From contig JAJTWR010000308.1 in assembly GCA_021613335.1 (NCBI GenBank), forward strand, positions 2,506,001-2,570,000: a stretch of DNA of 64,000 nucleotides, given 5' to 3'. The number at the start of each line of letters is the position of its first letter. Positions within the stretch are counted from its first letter, which is position 1. Source of the stretch: Whitmania pigra (Eukaryota > Annelida > Clitellata > Hirudinida > Haemopidae). Under the pieces are notes generated by a model. The model did no database searches, was not told the DNA's origin, and saw only the letters and a program-made list of their open reading frames with translations. Shown in pieces: positions 46,756 to 58,500 of the stretch. A program made the translations under genes and the position numbers.

Positions 46756-47477
46756 GAAAAGTCCCTAGCACCTTGAGAGGGCTTTGCGAACAGTATGCAA
46801 ATACTTGTTTGTAGTTGCTGTGCAGCTGAGGTACAGGTTTAATTTTAGAAAAATCGAGTTGGCTCATGATGCTTACACTTGCTCCTGAGTCTGCGATGAC
46901 ATCGATTGTAGTGTTGTTTACATTCACTAAGAAGTGTGGTAGATTTCTTTTGGTGTCCAATCGATTTGAATGAACGCTCAGTGCATACACATAACGACTC
47001 TGCTCAGATGAATGTTCACTGTTGTCAGATGAACTTCTGTTGCTGTCGGCATTGACACGACGAACACGATGGTATTTGCCATGACGGGTTTTCGGCAGTC
47101 GGCTTTGCGGTCTATCATGTGATATGCTGTCGCGATGTCGCTGATGTGGCGGCTGTTGTGATGCACCATCTTTCGAACGACACTGTGACGCAAAATGATT
47201 TGGCTTCTTGCACGAGTTGCAGTACTTGCCATGCGCCGGACACGATGTCTTTCCACCCTCGTGTGGCCATGTGCCACCACAGTTGTGACACTTCATGTCA
47301 GCTGTTTTCTTGGAATTGTTGCAAATCTGCTTATTGCGATTCAGACTCAGTTTGTTAACATGCTCATTCTCCATACTCTTTGCTTGGATATCGGAGAGTT
47401 CTAAACTACGACCAACATCTATGAGTTTAGTGAGAGTCATGTCAGGTTCGCATAAGGCTTTACGGCGTAGTGTACTT
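46700..47477 (-). pseudogene. Gypsy gag nucleocapsid and protease, 3' of the hAT insertion
   Basis: A minus open frame with zinc-knuckle-like motifs (CHNCGGTWPHEGGKTSCPAH; CNSCKKPNHFASQC) is followed by the aspartic protease active site IADSGASVSIMSQ and a strand, VLGTFRAVV. It ends in a frameshift at about 46720, within the end of the protease. The 5' part of gag lies beyond the hAT at 47478-47989. Confidence 0.88.
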
Positions 47478-47989
47478 CAGGGGTACTCAAACTGCGGACC
47501 GCGGTCCACAATCCGGACCGCCGAGAGCTTTTAAGTGGACCTCCAATTATTTCCAAAAAAATAAATTTAAAAATTGAAAAAGTTAAAAAATTCTGAATTC
47601 TGGTCTAAGTTTGTAATTGAGGGTCAAACCCTTGCTCCAAGAAATTGGCTTTATCAGTTCTGACAATATTTGGATCAACTTACACCTGTGAATCATCATT
47701 TTCAACTATGAACATTATCAAGTTTAAAAATCGAAGTCAATTAACTGATGTACATCTTGGAAATTGTTTGAGAATTGCAATTACTAGCTATTCTCCAAAT
47801 ATCATAGAAGTCATGAAGGACAAGCAGTTCCATGCATCACTCTAAATAAAAAGTCTGACAGCATTTTAATATTAATTCATTACTTTTACTTTACCCCCCC
47901 CGGTCCGCATGACTTTGACCCTTGTGGACCGCCACCTATCTGAAAATTACGTAATGTGGACCCCGGCCAAAAAAGTTTGAGTACCCCTG
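47478..47989 (+). mobile_element. small hAT inserted in Gypsy gag, 8-bp target duplication
   Basis: Ends CAGGGGTACTCAAACT and AGTTTGAGTACCCCTG are perfect inverted repeats. Target duplication GTGTACTT lies at 47470-47477 and 47990-47997. The 512-bp element keeps an open frame at 47645-47845 with the hAT C-terminal dimerisation region (FGSTYTCESSFSTMN, LTDVHLGNCLRIAITSY), as in ZBED5/GTF2IRD2-type elements. Confidence 0.95.
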
Positions 47990-48428
47990 GTGTACTTGAT
48001 AAACAACCTTGGATGATTTGAGATTTTATCTCACGATCAACATTGTCGAAAGAGCATGAGGTTGCCAGTTGTTTCAAACGGGTGTAGTAGGCTGTTAGTG
48101 GTTCATCTGTTTGTTGTTTAGATTGTCGAAACGTGTAGATCTGGTATTCGACGTTTTGCTTTGGTGTGAAAAACTTGTTGAGAGCAGTGACAGCCTTTTC
48201 GAACGGATCCTCTCCCTCTGCAGCTTCGGCATCTGGAAGAGTATCAAGGATGTCGTTGACTTCCTCACCCGCGTAGTGGAGTAGGAGAGCTCTTTGACGT
48301 TTGCGATCAACAATATTTACGGCCACCATCAGGTTGCGAAAGCGAGAAACCCACTTTGTCCATCGAACTCCTGCTGAGTCGTGTGAATTGACTACAAACG
48401 ACGGAAACGTTGGTAGTGCTTCAGCCAT
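47990..48428 (-). pseudogene. gag: Gypsy gag 5' part
   Basis: It starts at Met 48428 (MAEALPTFPSFVVNSHDSAG) about 160 bp after the 5' LTR. It has the retrotransposon gag/capsid pattern (WTKWVSRFRNLMVAVN, EGEDPFEKAVTALNKFFTPK, LTAYYTRLKQLATSCSF). It is cut by the hAT after QIIQGCLSS. Removing the insert and one duplication copy would restore continuity with the nucleocapsid frame. Confidence 0.88.
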
Positions 48429-48588
48429 GGATTAGATAATGGTGTTATCGATAGTAGCTTTCGATGACTTCGATAACGCTCGGAGGCCAGACAACAGCGT
48501 CTATCCGAAATGAACAAACTTCCGATTTTTGTCGATAAAATTGGTGCAAACTATTTGCGAAGGTCCGTTTCGAAATTCTCGTCGCCAA

Positions 48589-48699
48589 TGTGATGTTCTA
48601 TCGTTTTATTTGTTCGTAAAAACCAACAACCGTTCCTTTTAATTTCCGCACTTCAACGCCGCCATATAAACAAAGATCCCCTATCGTTACTACATTACA
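48589..48699 (-). repeat. 5' LTR of the Gypsy element
   Basis: 111 bp, TG...CA. It lacks about 25 bp present in the other LTR. Confidence 0.92.
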
Positions 48700-48704
48700 C
48701 AAAT

Positions 48705-49030
48705 CAAATTTCAAATACAAAGATCGCTCACAAAATCTCCCATTGACGGAGAGTTTTGTTGCTCGCGAATTCATGAGCCATCGAAATACTGCATCGACAT
48801 CTTTGTGCTCAGTCACTCAGTTTTTTTCTTGCTGGATCAAAGACAAACTTTTCGTATATTTTCTTTGTCACTTCGGCCTTCTTTTTCTATTCTGAAACGG
48901 GGTTTGTTGTAATGACATGCTGACGACAAAGATCTGTTGGGTTTGTTCCATGTTCAAGCTGTAGTATGATTTCACACTTCTTCTCTATTGACCGATTGTC
49001 CAGTTTTCTCTTGACACCTCTAGACATTTT
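48705..49030 (-). pseudogene. pogo/Tigger-like transposase N-terminus, split by the Gypsy insertion
   Basis: Minus translation from 49027 reads MSRGVKRKLDNRSIEKKCEI, then ILQLEHGTNPTDLCRQHVIT (the psq/CENP-B-type helix-turn-helix), and after a stop, DVDAVFRWLMNSRATKLSV then NGRFCERSLYLKF (the CENPB-like second domain). It stops at the Gypsy target duplication. I could not identify the continuation beyond 43625. Confidence 0.65.
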
Positions 49031-49059
49031 TAGAACGAAAAAATAAACGCATCCCCAAT

Positions 49060-50390
49060 ACCCCTCAGACGCATCCCGTCAAAATAGCCCGGCGACAAAA
49101 TAGCCCAGAACATAGGCGCCAACTTAAGGGAGGCAAAGCATTTTTTGCCCCCCCCAATAATTTTTCAGAGGGGCAACGTATCATTTTGCCCCCCAATAAT
49201 TTTCAACTTCTGCCACAGCTGAACGATTTTTCTCGGGACTTCGGAGGTTAAATTATTAAAAACTTACCTTAGATCAACAATGGGTCAAAAGCGACTTAAT
49301 TCCGTATCGATTCTTCAGTTTCACAAGGATTTGGAAAATGAAATGAACTTAGATGACATTATTAACGAATTTATTTCAAGAAATGAGAAGAGAAAATTAA
49401 CTTTTTATATGTAAAAATTGTTTATGTACGATCTTTTGTTATTGAGAAAGCATTTGTTATTTATGCTCTAACAAACAAAATTAGAGTCATTGTTATAATT
49501 TTATTTCTTCTCTATTAATTTGTAAATAAAGGGCATTCACAGAGTTGCAAATTTTTGCTTTACTTGTAGTAATTATTTTAAAATTTCAATATCCTCATGC
49601 GCATCCCGATTTGCAAAATTGGGTTTTTTACTAGTATCTATGAAAACTGTCGTTCTTCGCAGTCTACGTCAATTTACTTTAAACCAATGAAAAACGATTT
49701 ACGAACTAAAGTTTCAGCGACAAGTTTATGAAATAAATTTGCCCCCCCAAGAATTTTATCAAGTTGGCGCCTCTGGCCCAGAACAAAATAGCCCTGCAAA
49801 AGAATAGCCCAAGACAAAATAAAAACAAAAAAAACAAAACTCATCAAAACAGCTCAACAAAATTTATTGTAAAAAATTAATAAACTAAATTAAATGTAAA
49901 TTAGTCATATCAAATTAGTTAACGTGTGAGATTATAAGCAATTCCGCGTAGGTAATTGAGAGATTCTGTGTTGCCATAGGTTGGAACAAGAGTGCGGAGA
50001 CGTTGATTTAATTTCACGTACTCAGCATTAGATGATTCTGACTGTCTCTCACCTGACTGGAAAAGTATGATGTCAATCTCCACTTTATCTTGCTCTTTTC
50101 GAAATTGGTCAATGAGTTTGAAGACTGATGCATGATGACAATCGAGCTGAAAACTACTATGCCATGCTTCTACTGAGTTGTTTGTTCTGGGTAAACCACC
50201 AGTGTCTCGATCGCGGACATTCCACAGGGTGATGGCAAACCGAGATCATCTCTGCGGTTCCTTCTTTGTCTTCCGATATAGTTTTCCTCCGAATAATCTA
50301 GCACTGGATTCATTTCCCTCGGAAAACTTTCCATCAAAATCTTGAATACATTTGGCACGTCAATACGCGGAATGAAACTTAAAGCCAAAG
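49060..50390 (-). mobile_element. MULE-type element relic containing a hAT
   Basis: Minus translation of 50390-49925 gives MALSFIPRIDVPNVFKILME, then a frameshift, then the transposase C-terminal segment LPRTNNSVEAWHSSFQLDCH and VFKLIDQFRKEQDKVEIDII, ending at TYGNTESLNYLRGIAYNLTR. This matches the end of FLYWCH/MULE transposases. The adjoining 49075-49830 carries repeated AAAATAGCCC units typical of such element ends. They are interrupted by the hAT at 49111-49775. Confidence 0.65.
49111..49775 (+). mobile_element. hAT insertion with 8-bp target duplication GCCCAGAA
   Basis: Left end CATAGGCGCCAACTT and right end AAGTTGGCGCCTCTG. Duplication GCCCAGAA lies at 49103-49110 and 49776-49783. The interior keeps a transposase C-terminus, MGQKRLNSVSILQFHKDLEN then LDDIINEFISRNEKRK (49279-49413), of the ZMYM1-like hAT type. 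Confidence 0.9.
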
Positions 50391-50429
50391 GCCTCTGAAG
50401 CTATGCACATGGCGCTTTGTAAATTTGTT

Positions 50430-50699
<270 letters not shown>

Positions 50700-51002
50700 A
50701 ACCGTCAACGGAATCACTGACGAAAGCATGTCCCGCTTTTGGAAGGACTTGCCAAAGCTATGAAAAGTCTAACCACTTTGCATCAGTGTGCCGCAGAAAG
50801 CCAGTTCATCACATCGAGCTTGATGAACAGCTCCTGGCAACCCAATCCAAACGGTCTTCCAGATGGTTGTCCAAGCCGCCCCTTCCTTGGAACCAGGAAC
50901 ATGGATCTTTTGGTCCAGGCAAACAGCCTGAGGAAAGATGGCAAGGCAAAAGCCGCAGAAATTGCAACTTTAGAGAAAGACTTGAAAAATTTATTTAAAT
51001 AA
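50700..51002 (+). pseudogene. retrotransposon gag fragment (zinc knuckle)
   Basis: The frame reads KACPAFGRTCQSYEKSNHFA then SVCRRKPVHHIE, a CX2C-type retroviral zinc knuckle in which the second Cys has become Tyr. It abuts the microsatellite directly. The remainder (to 51002) is protein-like in more than one frame, and I cannot assign it. Confidence 0.5.
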
Positions 51003-51059
51003 ATTGATATAACAAACTTTTATTTATCTTCATGAAACTAAAATCAAATTAAAAATTTA

Positions 51060-51720
51060 CAAACATAATATCCGCGCTTTTCTTTCCGCAAAGTTTTTTT
51101 TATAACAGTCTCAAAATTCAGTCCAACGGCAAGTTCCCTCTCTATAGAGAAAACTGTCAAGTCTGTAAGACTTATCAGGCTCATCGATGATCGAAGGTAA
51201 TTTTTTTATTAACTTAAGTTTGGAGAATGAGCGCTCACTGCTACCATTACTAATAGCCCGCATTAAGAAGATATGCAGCAAGATCACGATATTAGTGCCA
51301 GAATCCCCAAGATGGTATCTCTGTATAAAGCTCAAAAGTTGAAAGGGTCTATCGATGTTATCTTTTCTGAAGCTTCCACCAAATATTATACTTCAATCTC
51401 TTCCTTTCGGCAAAGAACTCCTCTTTCTCTATGTCTTCATCAACTAGGTCATAAACTTGCTGAAATCAGATATTTCATCAGTCAACCTGTCGATGACACA
51501 CAGCATTTCCCGTCAAATCCCAGCGCTACGTCACATCCATTCGTTTCTTTTTGCGAATTCGACGCTCCATGCTTATCCCCATTTCAGAGCAGAGACTTGG
51601 ATTCGTCTATGGCCCTGTCTTTTAGCCGTTTTCCTTCACTGTCTTCATTACGGTACCTTTTGAAAAATCACATAAAGATTCTGAAAAATACAAAATGTAT
51701 GGAAGCTTCAGACTGCTCAC
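51060..51720 (-). pseudogene. decayed ZMYM1-like hAT transposase
   Basis: Minus frames contain RRIRKKKRMDV (compare RRIRRRRRMPGE in the 36-37.5 kb copy), LSFIQRYHLGDSGTNI, and the dimerisation core ISNGSSERSFSKLKLIKKLP, with stops between. The end (51065-51215) is repeated in inverse orientation at 39560-39725. Confidence 0.7.
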
Positions 51721-51724
51721 GAAT

Positions 51725-52593
51725 AAAATATAAAATCTGGTCTTGGGATAGAACGAATTGATGTTATTTAATATTTCACGAAAGGTTTAAAAAAATTACA
51801 TGTTGTACATCAATCGATGCGTTATATCAAATGCCATATTGAAATCTGATCCTTCAATGGACACATCAGTAAAACTGGAGAAAAGAAGCTATTTTTTATT
51901 TTTTTTAATTTTTACATACTCTCTCAAAGTGCCGCCCTTCCCTTGGTACGCCACTGGGGCAGAGGTGATTAAAGAAATTTTGACATCTCATTGTCTACAC
52001 TTATCATTTCATAGTTGTGATCCTAATAGTTATGATCTTGATCAAGGTATTTCCTTCGCGGAGATGCCCATACTCTCTCCCCTTCCAACATTTTTAAGGA
52101 CATGGGGTAGCTGCACCTGGGGTTTACTTAGAATCAACCAAGTTATTTATAAGTTTGGCTATGGATTTAACTAAAAAAAGGTTATAAAATTACCAGTTAG
52201 GAAGATATATCCCATATTAAAAATTCATGTGTAACTACCTGATAACTAACTTTTACAAAACGTCTTTTCTAGGTGCCGTATAAATAGTTCGACCATTATT
52301 AAATATCCTAACTGCAACATCAACCCCGTTGAAACATTCCACGCTAAATTTATTAGAATCTTCTTGTTTGATGGCATGGTCTCGAAGACTGCCATTAGCT
52401 GAATAAAATTAAGGTTGCTGCCTACATGTTATTTTTATCAAATTCACAGGGTGAATTTATTTGACTTTGAATAAATATTTTTACTGCCCTGTGACATAAA
52501 AGTGAAATAACTGCATTAAATTGGGATTTATACCATCGCCAAGATATTTATGTTGTAGATTTCTTTCAGGAGATTACTACCTCGGATTTGCAA
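51725..52593. other. DOCK upstream region
   Basis: No coding sequence. A TTTCTTTCAG acceptor at 52569 precedes the start codon by 24 bp, so a non-coding first exon of DOCK must lie upstream. Confidence 0.4.
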
Positions 52594-55500
52594 ATGCATC
52601 CTATTTGGGTTGAAACTAAAGAATCTAACAAATTTGGCATAGGTACAGCTTACAAGTCGACTTTCTTTCATTAAATTTAAATGAAGAATTTAAACTTTTC
52701 AAGCCATTCACAATTTTAATGGACAAGGGACAAACTGCTTAAAACTTTACGTAGGCGATGCCATTAACACAGTTTCAGAATCTAAGGGTTCGATTTATTT
52801 TGAGTTGTTAATAGCATCAAATATGTTTATGTATGTGTATTTCAATATATTATTTTGATAGCCTCAACAACTTGAGACTCTTTTATATTGCAGCTCAAAA
52901 TTGACTTTTGCAACTTTTCCTTTGCAGTAAAATGACATTATGATTGTTTTTTTTACAGAGTGGTTTTATGGCTATTGCATTAAAGATCCCTCAAAAAGAG
53001 GTATTTTTCCAAAAAATTATATCTTCTTGAAGGAATCTGTTGTCGAATTGCAAGGGTTTGTATTTAAATTGTTGAAGGCAGTTTAGTTTAGGTTTTATAA
53101 TTTTAAATTAAGCAGGCAAAGTTTTAGAACATGCCCAAATTGGTCCTTATAACGAATTTTAAAATTATGTTAAATAATAAGTGGTATTGGATCATTTTTA
53201 GTAAGTTGAAGACCATGTTGTTGATGCATTTTTGTTTATTGTTTTGGACAGATGTTATTACCCTAAAGATATCCCAATAGTCAGGGAAATAACCTCTGTG
53301 CTTAGAGAATGGGGTGATCTCTGGAAAAAGTTGTACTTGGTTGGTTGTAATTAGAAATTCATTTATTGGCACAAATATCAAATGCAGTCTTGTTTCAGAA
53401 TTCTTTGGGTGCTGACAGAGCAGATACAATGATTCTTAAGAAATCTATGCTGGATTTAATTGATTCAAGAAGATTGATAATGTCCAGGAAGCTGACTGTG
53501 GTCAGTTAAAAATCATTGTTTTTAATGTAAAGGTGTTTATAAGCATGAGTTGTTGGAATGATTGACATCATGCTACTTCAATTGCCTAAAAGGCAATTAA
53601 TATTATCATTTAAAACAATTTTTACATTGATTCATCTTCCTGTGATGATGAGACAGGCATAGGATTTTAGGGTATTTCATTTCCCATGATGCAAACAAAA
53701 ACTTAATTGATGACCTCTCTAACAAAGTAATCAATAGCAAATCTTTGCCAGGCCTTACAGCCCAGGCCCTACCAGCTCTGAAACATTTGCCCATTCAAAT
53801 CAAAGTGCCCACAACAACTATGGAACACTCACAAAGCTAATCAGTCCTGTCGCATAATCCATCACTTGCCATCACTTCAGATCAATTTATTTGCTCTTCA
53901 TTTTCTGTGATTTGTTCTCATTGATGAAATTGATAGATCTTTCTGAGATTTTCTGTCTCATTTGTATGTTTCATTTTGTTTTGGTCTCACAAACAACTTC
54001 ACAAAATACAATGAAGAAAACTGACTTAATTCACATCTGAATTATTCGGTTATGTAGCACTGAGTTTTGTTACAGACCCTGCCATTGTCACCAATGTACT
54101 GCTTCAAAATCTTGCATTGACAGAATCTCCATTGTGAATCTCTGGTACCAATTTATTGTGATCAAGCTTCCAAGTTTCTCCTTTGAGCCCAGAGTTACTT
54201 AATCACTTAATTGGTCTCTTTGCCACCACAGTGTTTTAATAAGATGCATAAAATTGTCCACCCATGAGTTCATTATTAATGTTATTGGACTAATTTTGTC
54301 TCTCAACTGCCTGGATCTACATCTACAATCCCTGCACTTGAAATATTTGTTCAAAGTATCCCATTTGGTTTTTGATGGATAATGATAATTATAAATAAAA
54401 GAATAATGTTTATGTTCTAATTTAAGATCCTTAGCCTTAACTTACTTAGATTATTTAATAACACTGTTATTTACATTGTTGTGGTCACTCTGAGAGCATT
54501 TTGACACCTACGTTTCCTAGGATGAAATGCGTGAGGTACAGCAGAAAGTTTCACAGAAAATCGACACCGGAAATGCGTAGGTTTTGATCACATAAATTAA
54601 AAGTAACTTATAATTAACATGTAATACTATTACATCATATAAAAGTAAATTGCAATTAACATGTAATACTATTTCAACAAATTCTCTGGATAATTGTCTA
54701 CTTTGCCTATTTGTTGTCAATATCTTGACTGGGATTCGTCTCTCCTTAGAGAGTTATTAAAAGATAAAGACATGCAATGACTAATCAATTTCACACCATC
54801 TTGACTTTATATATTTGATCTTTTATCATAACACATGACCAGATGAAGAAGTGATTAATGTCTTTAATTTTACATGTTTTACATGCTATCAACCATCTTG
54901 TTTAAATTTTTGTGTGTGTGTAATATGTCTTTACAATTTAAATATAAACTTAAATATTGGCACTATTTATAACTCTTTGTAGGAGGCTTGGTCTTGATTT
55001 GGTGATAAGAGATGACCAAGGAAATGTTATTGATCCTTTGAAAACAAGCACAATTAGTCTTTTCAAGATGGTTTGTTTGTCATACTTTTGAAAATGATCA
55101 GACTTATTTAGGGATCAGTTAATAATTTTTAGTAAGATTATTGTTTCAACGTATTATATTATTGATATTAGCTCTTGCATGTTACTTGTTACTTTTTGCT
55201 TGTATAGCATCAACAAGCCACAAAAAGAATAAATGAAGAGAAGGAAATGGTGGGTGGTTTTGTTGCAATCTTTTATTAATAATATTAATAAATATTAATA
55301 AGCTCATAAAATTCATTGTGTCATGTACCCCTTATTAATAAGTTCTTAAGTTTTATTGGTTTGCACAACCTTTCTTTGACAAGATTTTTGTGGCATGCAA
55401 GTTGGCTCAGGATAGGGTGCCTGCGAACAATGGTAAAAGCAGCAGTAATTACCTGTCATATTACCTGTGACCCAGCTTGCACAGCCACAAAGCTCTCCTT

Positions 55501-58500
55501 GGATGCGGCTATATTCGAATGGTTGAGTGCTCCTGACAATTGTGCTTATGGCGCTATACAAATTAACATAAAAAAAATTAAAAAAAAATATCCCATGTGT
55601 TAAAAGTTATTGGGTTAATATTCATTATTTTTTAAATGTTAATTTTTTGTCTCAAAGTTATCAGATACGAACACTCTGAAGAAAGCCTACAGCTTCAACT
55701 TGTATGTAAACGTGAAGAATTTTGTATGTCGAATTGGCGAAAATGCAAACATTCTCCTGACTCTGTATGATGCGAAGGAAGGGTCTTTTGTCAGGTACGA
55801 TAACAATTTAACTTGCATTGTCAAAGTGATTCACTTCATTTGACTTCCTTTTTTGGTTTGCAGTGGTTCTGTAAAAATAAATGTTTATTTGTCTTACATT
55901 TGGCATAATGATTATTTGCATTTAGCTTTGATTTTGCTTGAAATCGGTTCACATAATTGGACTTTACTTCAGTGAAAACTACATCATGAAATGGGGGGAC
56001 CAGGGCATGCCAAAAGACATTGAAATGTTGAACAATTTGAGAGTTATCTTCATGGTTGGTTTGAATGTTTGCTTAAGTTGATTAATTAATTAATGTGAAT
56101 CTTATACATTTATTATGTAATACATTTCAACCAACAGGATATGATTTAAATATTATTCTTAACTGAAAATTGTTCAGGATTTGAGTGAAAAAGATGTCAA
56201 GAGAGAGAAGATATTTCTTGTTTGTCAGATCATTCGAATTGGTGATTTATTCATTTTATTTCTGCTTTAAGAGCTTTAACAAACTTAACTTTGAACTCAT
56301 CGTCGTCGTCATCATCATCTGAACAGGAAGGATGGATCTCAAAGAATGCGACTCTAAGAAGCTTGCCAAAGGAATGAAGCGACCCTTTGGAGTGGCCTCA
56401 ATTGAAGTGACTGACATCTTAAGTGGGAAGATGGATAACGATGATGAAAAACAATATTTCATTCCATTCCTACAGTCAGTGATAATTATCATCATCATCA
56501 GTGTCATCATATTGCCATGCTCAGCACCACTTCTTGAACAGATGTGGAGACCATGATTTCATGGATGTTGTCATCAAAAAGTCCATTGCAGCCAAGGACA
56601 TAAACCACAAAGGTCAAGGACTATGGGTGACAATGAGGAATCTTTTGGGTGACTTGACATCCGTAAGATGTTTTGATAAAGAAACAACATTAGTAGTTTA
56701 TGAGCTTAAGTTATTCTAGTTAATGTTGCAGCTTCAAAAAGATTACCCTCATTTGGTTACGAACGCTACCTCGATTGCAAGGAAGATGGGATTTCCAGAG
56801 GTCATCATGCCAGGTTGGGTCGACGCCTCCCTTAAACTTTTAGGTTAACAGAGAATAATTTGTGTCGTGTCATGCGATGCAGGGGATGTGAGGAATGACC
56901 TCTATGTCACCTTGAAGCAGGGAGAGTTCAAGAAGGGAGGTCACAAGATGGCAGATAAGAACATTGAAGTGACTCTCACAATTTGCAATGAAAATGGAGA
57001 AGTCATAAATGTAAGGGTTGTTAACATTGTTATTTTATTAAATCTCTTATTTATTTTAGTTTGTAATCATAACAACAGCAACAGTTTTTATTATTATCAC
57101 TGTTGTCATCATAGTGATTACATATACTGCATAGTTATTAATTCCATTTACAATGATAACAGCCATCATCCATGATGCTCTTTTTTTTTCTTGATGCCAA
57201 GGAGAATGTTTTTCTTGATGTTTAGGAGAATTTGTTTCTATAATTTAATTAATCATTGCTTTAAAAAATCAACATTTTTAAATATTTTTTTAATGTTTTT
57301 TTTTTTATAAAAATTTTTTTTCTAATTATTTTATGGGATTTCTAGATTCTGCATTAACCTATTATAGCTCGAGAAGAATGTGCCTGCTGAGAAATTGAAT
57401 AATTAAGTATAAGGTTGTCTGAGGTTTGAAATAATTATGGCAATAAATAATGGTCTGATGTTAATCATTTGTAATTTTGAACAAAAATTCTTTTTTTATC
57501 CTTATGTTCCTGAGTAGCATGTAGGTTCTAACATAAGAACTAGGTGATGTCTCAAAAATTTGAGATTGAAAGCTTTCACAAAGAATAATTTTAGTTTAAT
57601 TCATGTGAGTTGCCCTGATGTTACTTTTTCTTTCTCATTGCATTATTGTTTGGACTTCCAACCACCCATCTCATCTCAACTCTCTGCACATTTCACTCAA
57701 GCTCATTATCATTATTATTGTCAAGATCATTAGGCATTATTTCACTTCTCACACTTCCTCTTGAAAAGACTCATTTGAAGAATTTAAACTTTTTAACATT
57801 TTCAGTTAAACATCTTCCACATTGGTTTGTTGACCTTTTACCTCTCATTGTTCCACTTGTTGAACATCATGATTTTTGCTTAATTAGGTCGTGAAATTGT
57901 TTTTTAGAAAGACTGTTTTGTATTTTTTGGAGAGTTTAAATTTGTATTTGTGTTTACCTGATCTTTTGAGGGCCTTTATGTATCTGAATAGGACGTGAAG
58001 GCACTTCTTAATCGATCCACCATTTATTTGGCAACTTTACCCGAGGGAGCTCCCTGGCAGTGTGAAATGCGTTGCCACGAAGTAACAACTGTTGCTTTCA
58101 TCATTGTTAGCAGGCATGCAACCCTTTGAGCCAACTTGCTCGCCAAAAACAACTTTAAGGTTTTGCAAGTTAAAATTTTTGTTAAAAATCGCTATTTTAA
58201 AATTTTGTGGAGTTATTTGTAAAATTTTTTGCTAAGGAAAGATTTTACATTGATATGTTCCAAACAAGTTTATGTTGTGAAATAGTCTTGTTGTGGTGAT
58301 GGTGTGTATGTTAATGGACAGTTAGGTCTTTTGCAGCAGACCCGCAATGCTCGCATAACAAGCCCATTGTTCCACTTATTGATCACAATCATAACAAATC
58401 ATAAATGATGCGTTTCTAACAAATTTCAAATTGCATAATTTTGCGTTAATATATATGGTAGAGAAACATTCTAACTAGTTTCACATGTTTTCAGCATTTT

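Larger units (their letters stand above)
43630..48699 (-). mobile_element. Ty3/Gypsy LTR retrotransposon
   Basis: LTRs lie at 43630-43762 and 48589-48699, with 5-bp target duplication CAAAT (43625-43629 and 48700-48704). Both LTRs begin TGTGATG and end in ATTACA. They are nearly identical apart from a 3-bp and a roughly 25-bp indel, so insertion is fairly recent. Next to the 5' LTR (minus sense) lies TGGCGACGAGAATTTCG, a candidate primer-binding site. A purine tract (AAAAAGGGGAGGGA) precedes the 3' LTR. Order is gag, protease, RT, RNase H, integrase. A 512-bp hAT interrupts gag, and at least three frameshifts are visible. Confidence 0.95.

Noticed and set aside
51273..51761. 162-codon plus frame
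   Set aside because: The minus strand carries hAT transposase motifs, so this frame is an antisense artefact.
55316..55603. 95-codon frame in a DOCK intron
   Set aside because: It crosses a SINE, and the flanking DOCK exons join cleanly without it.
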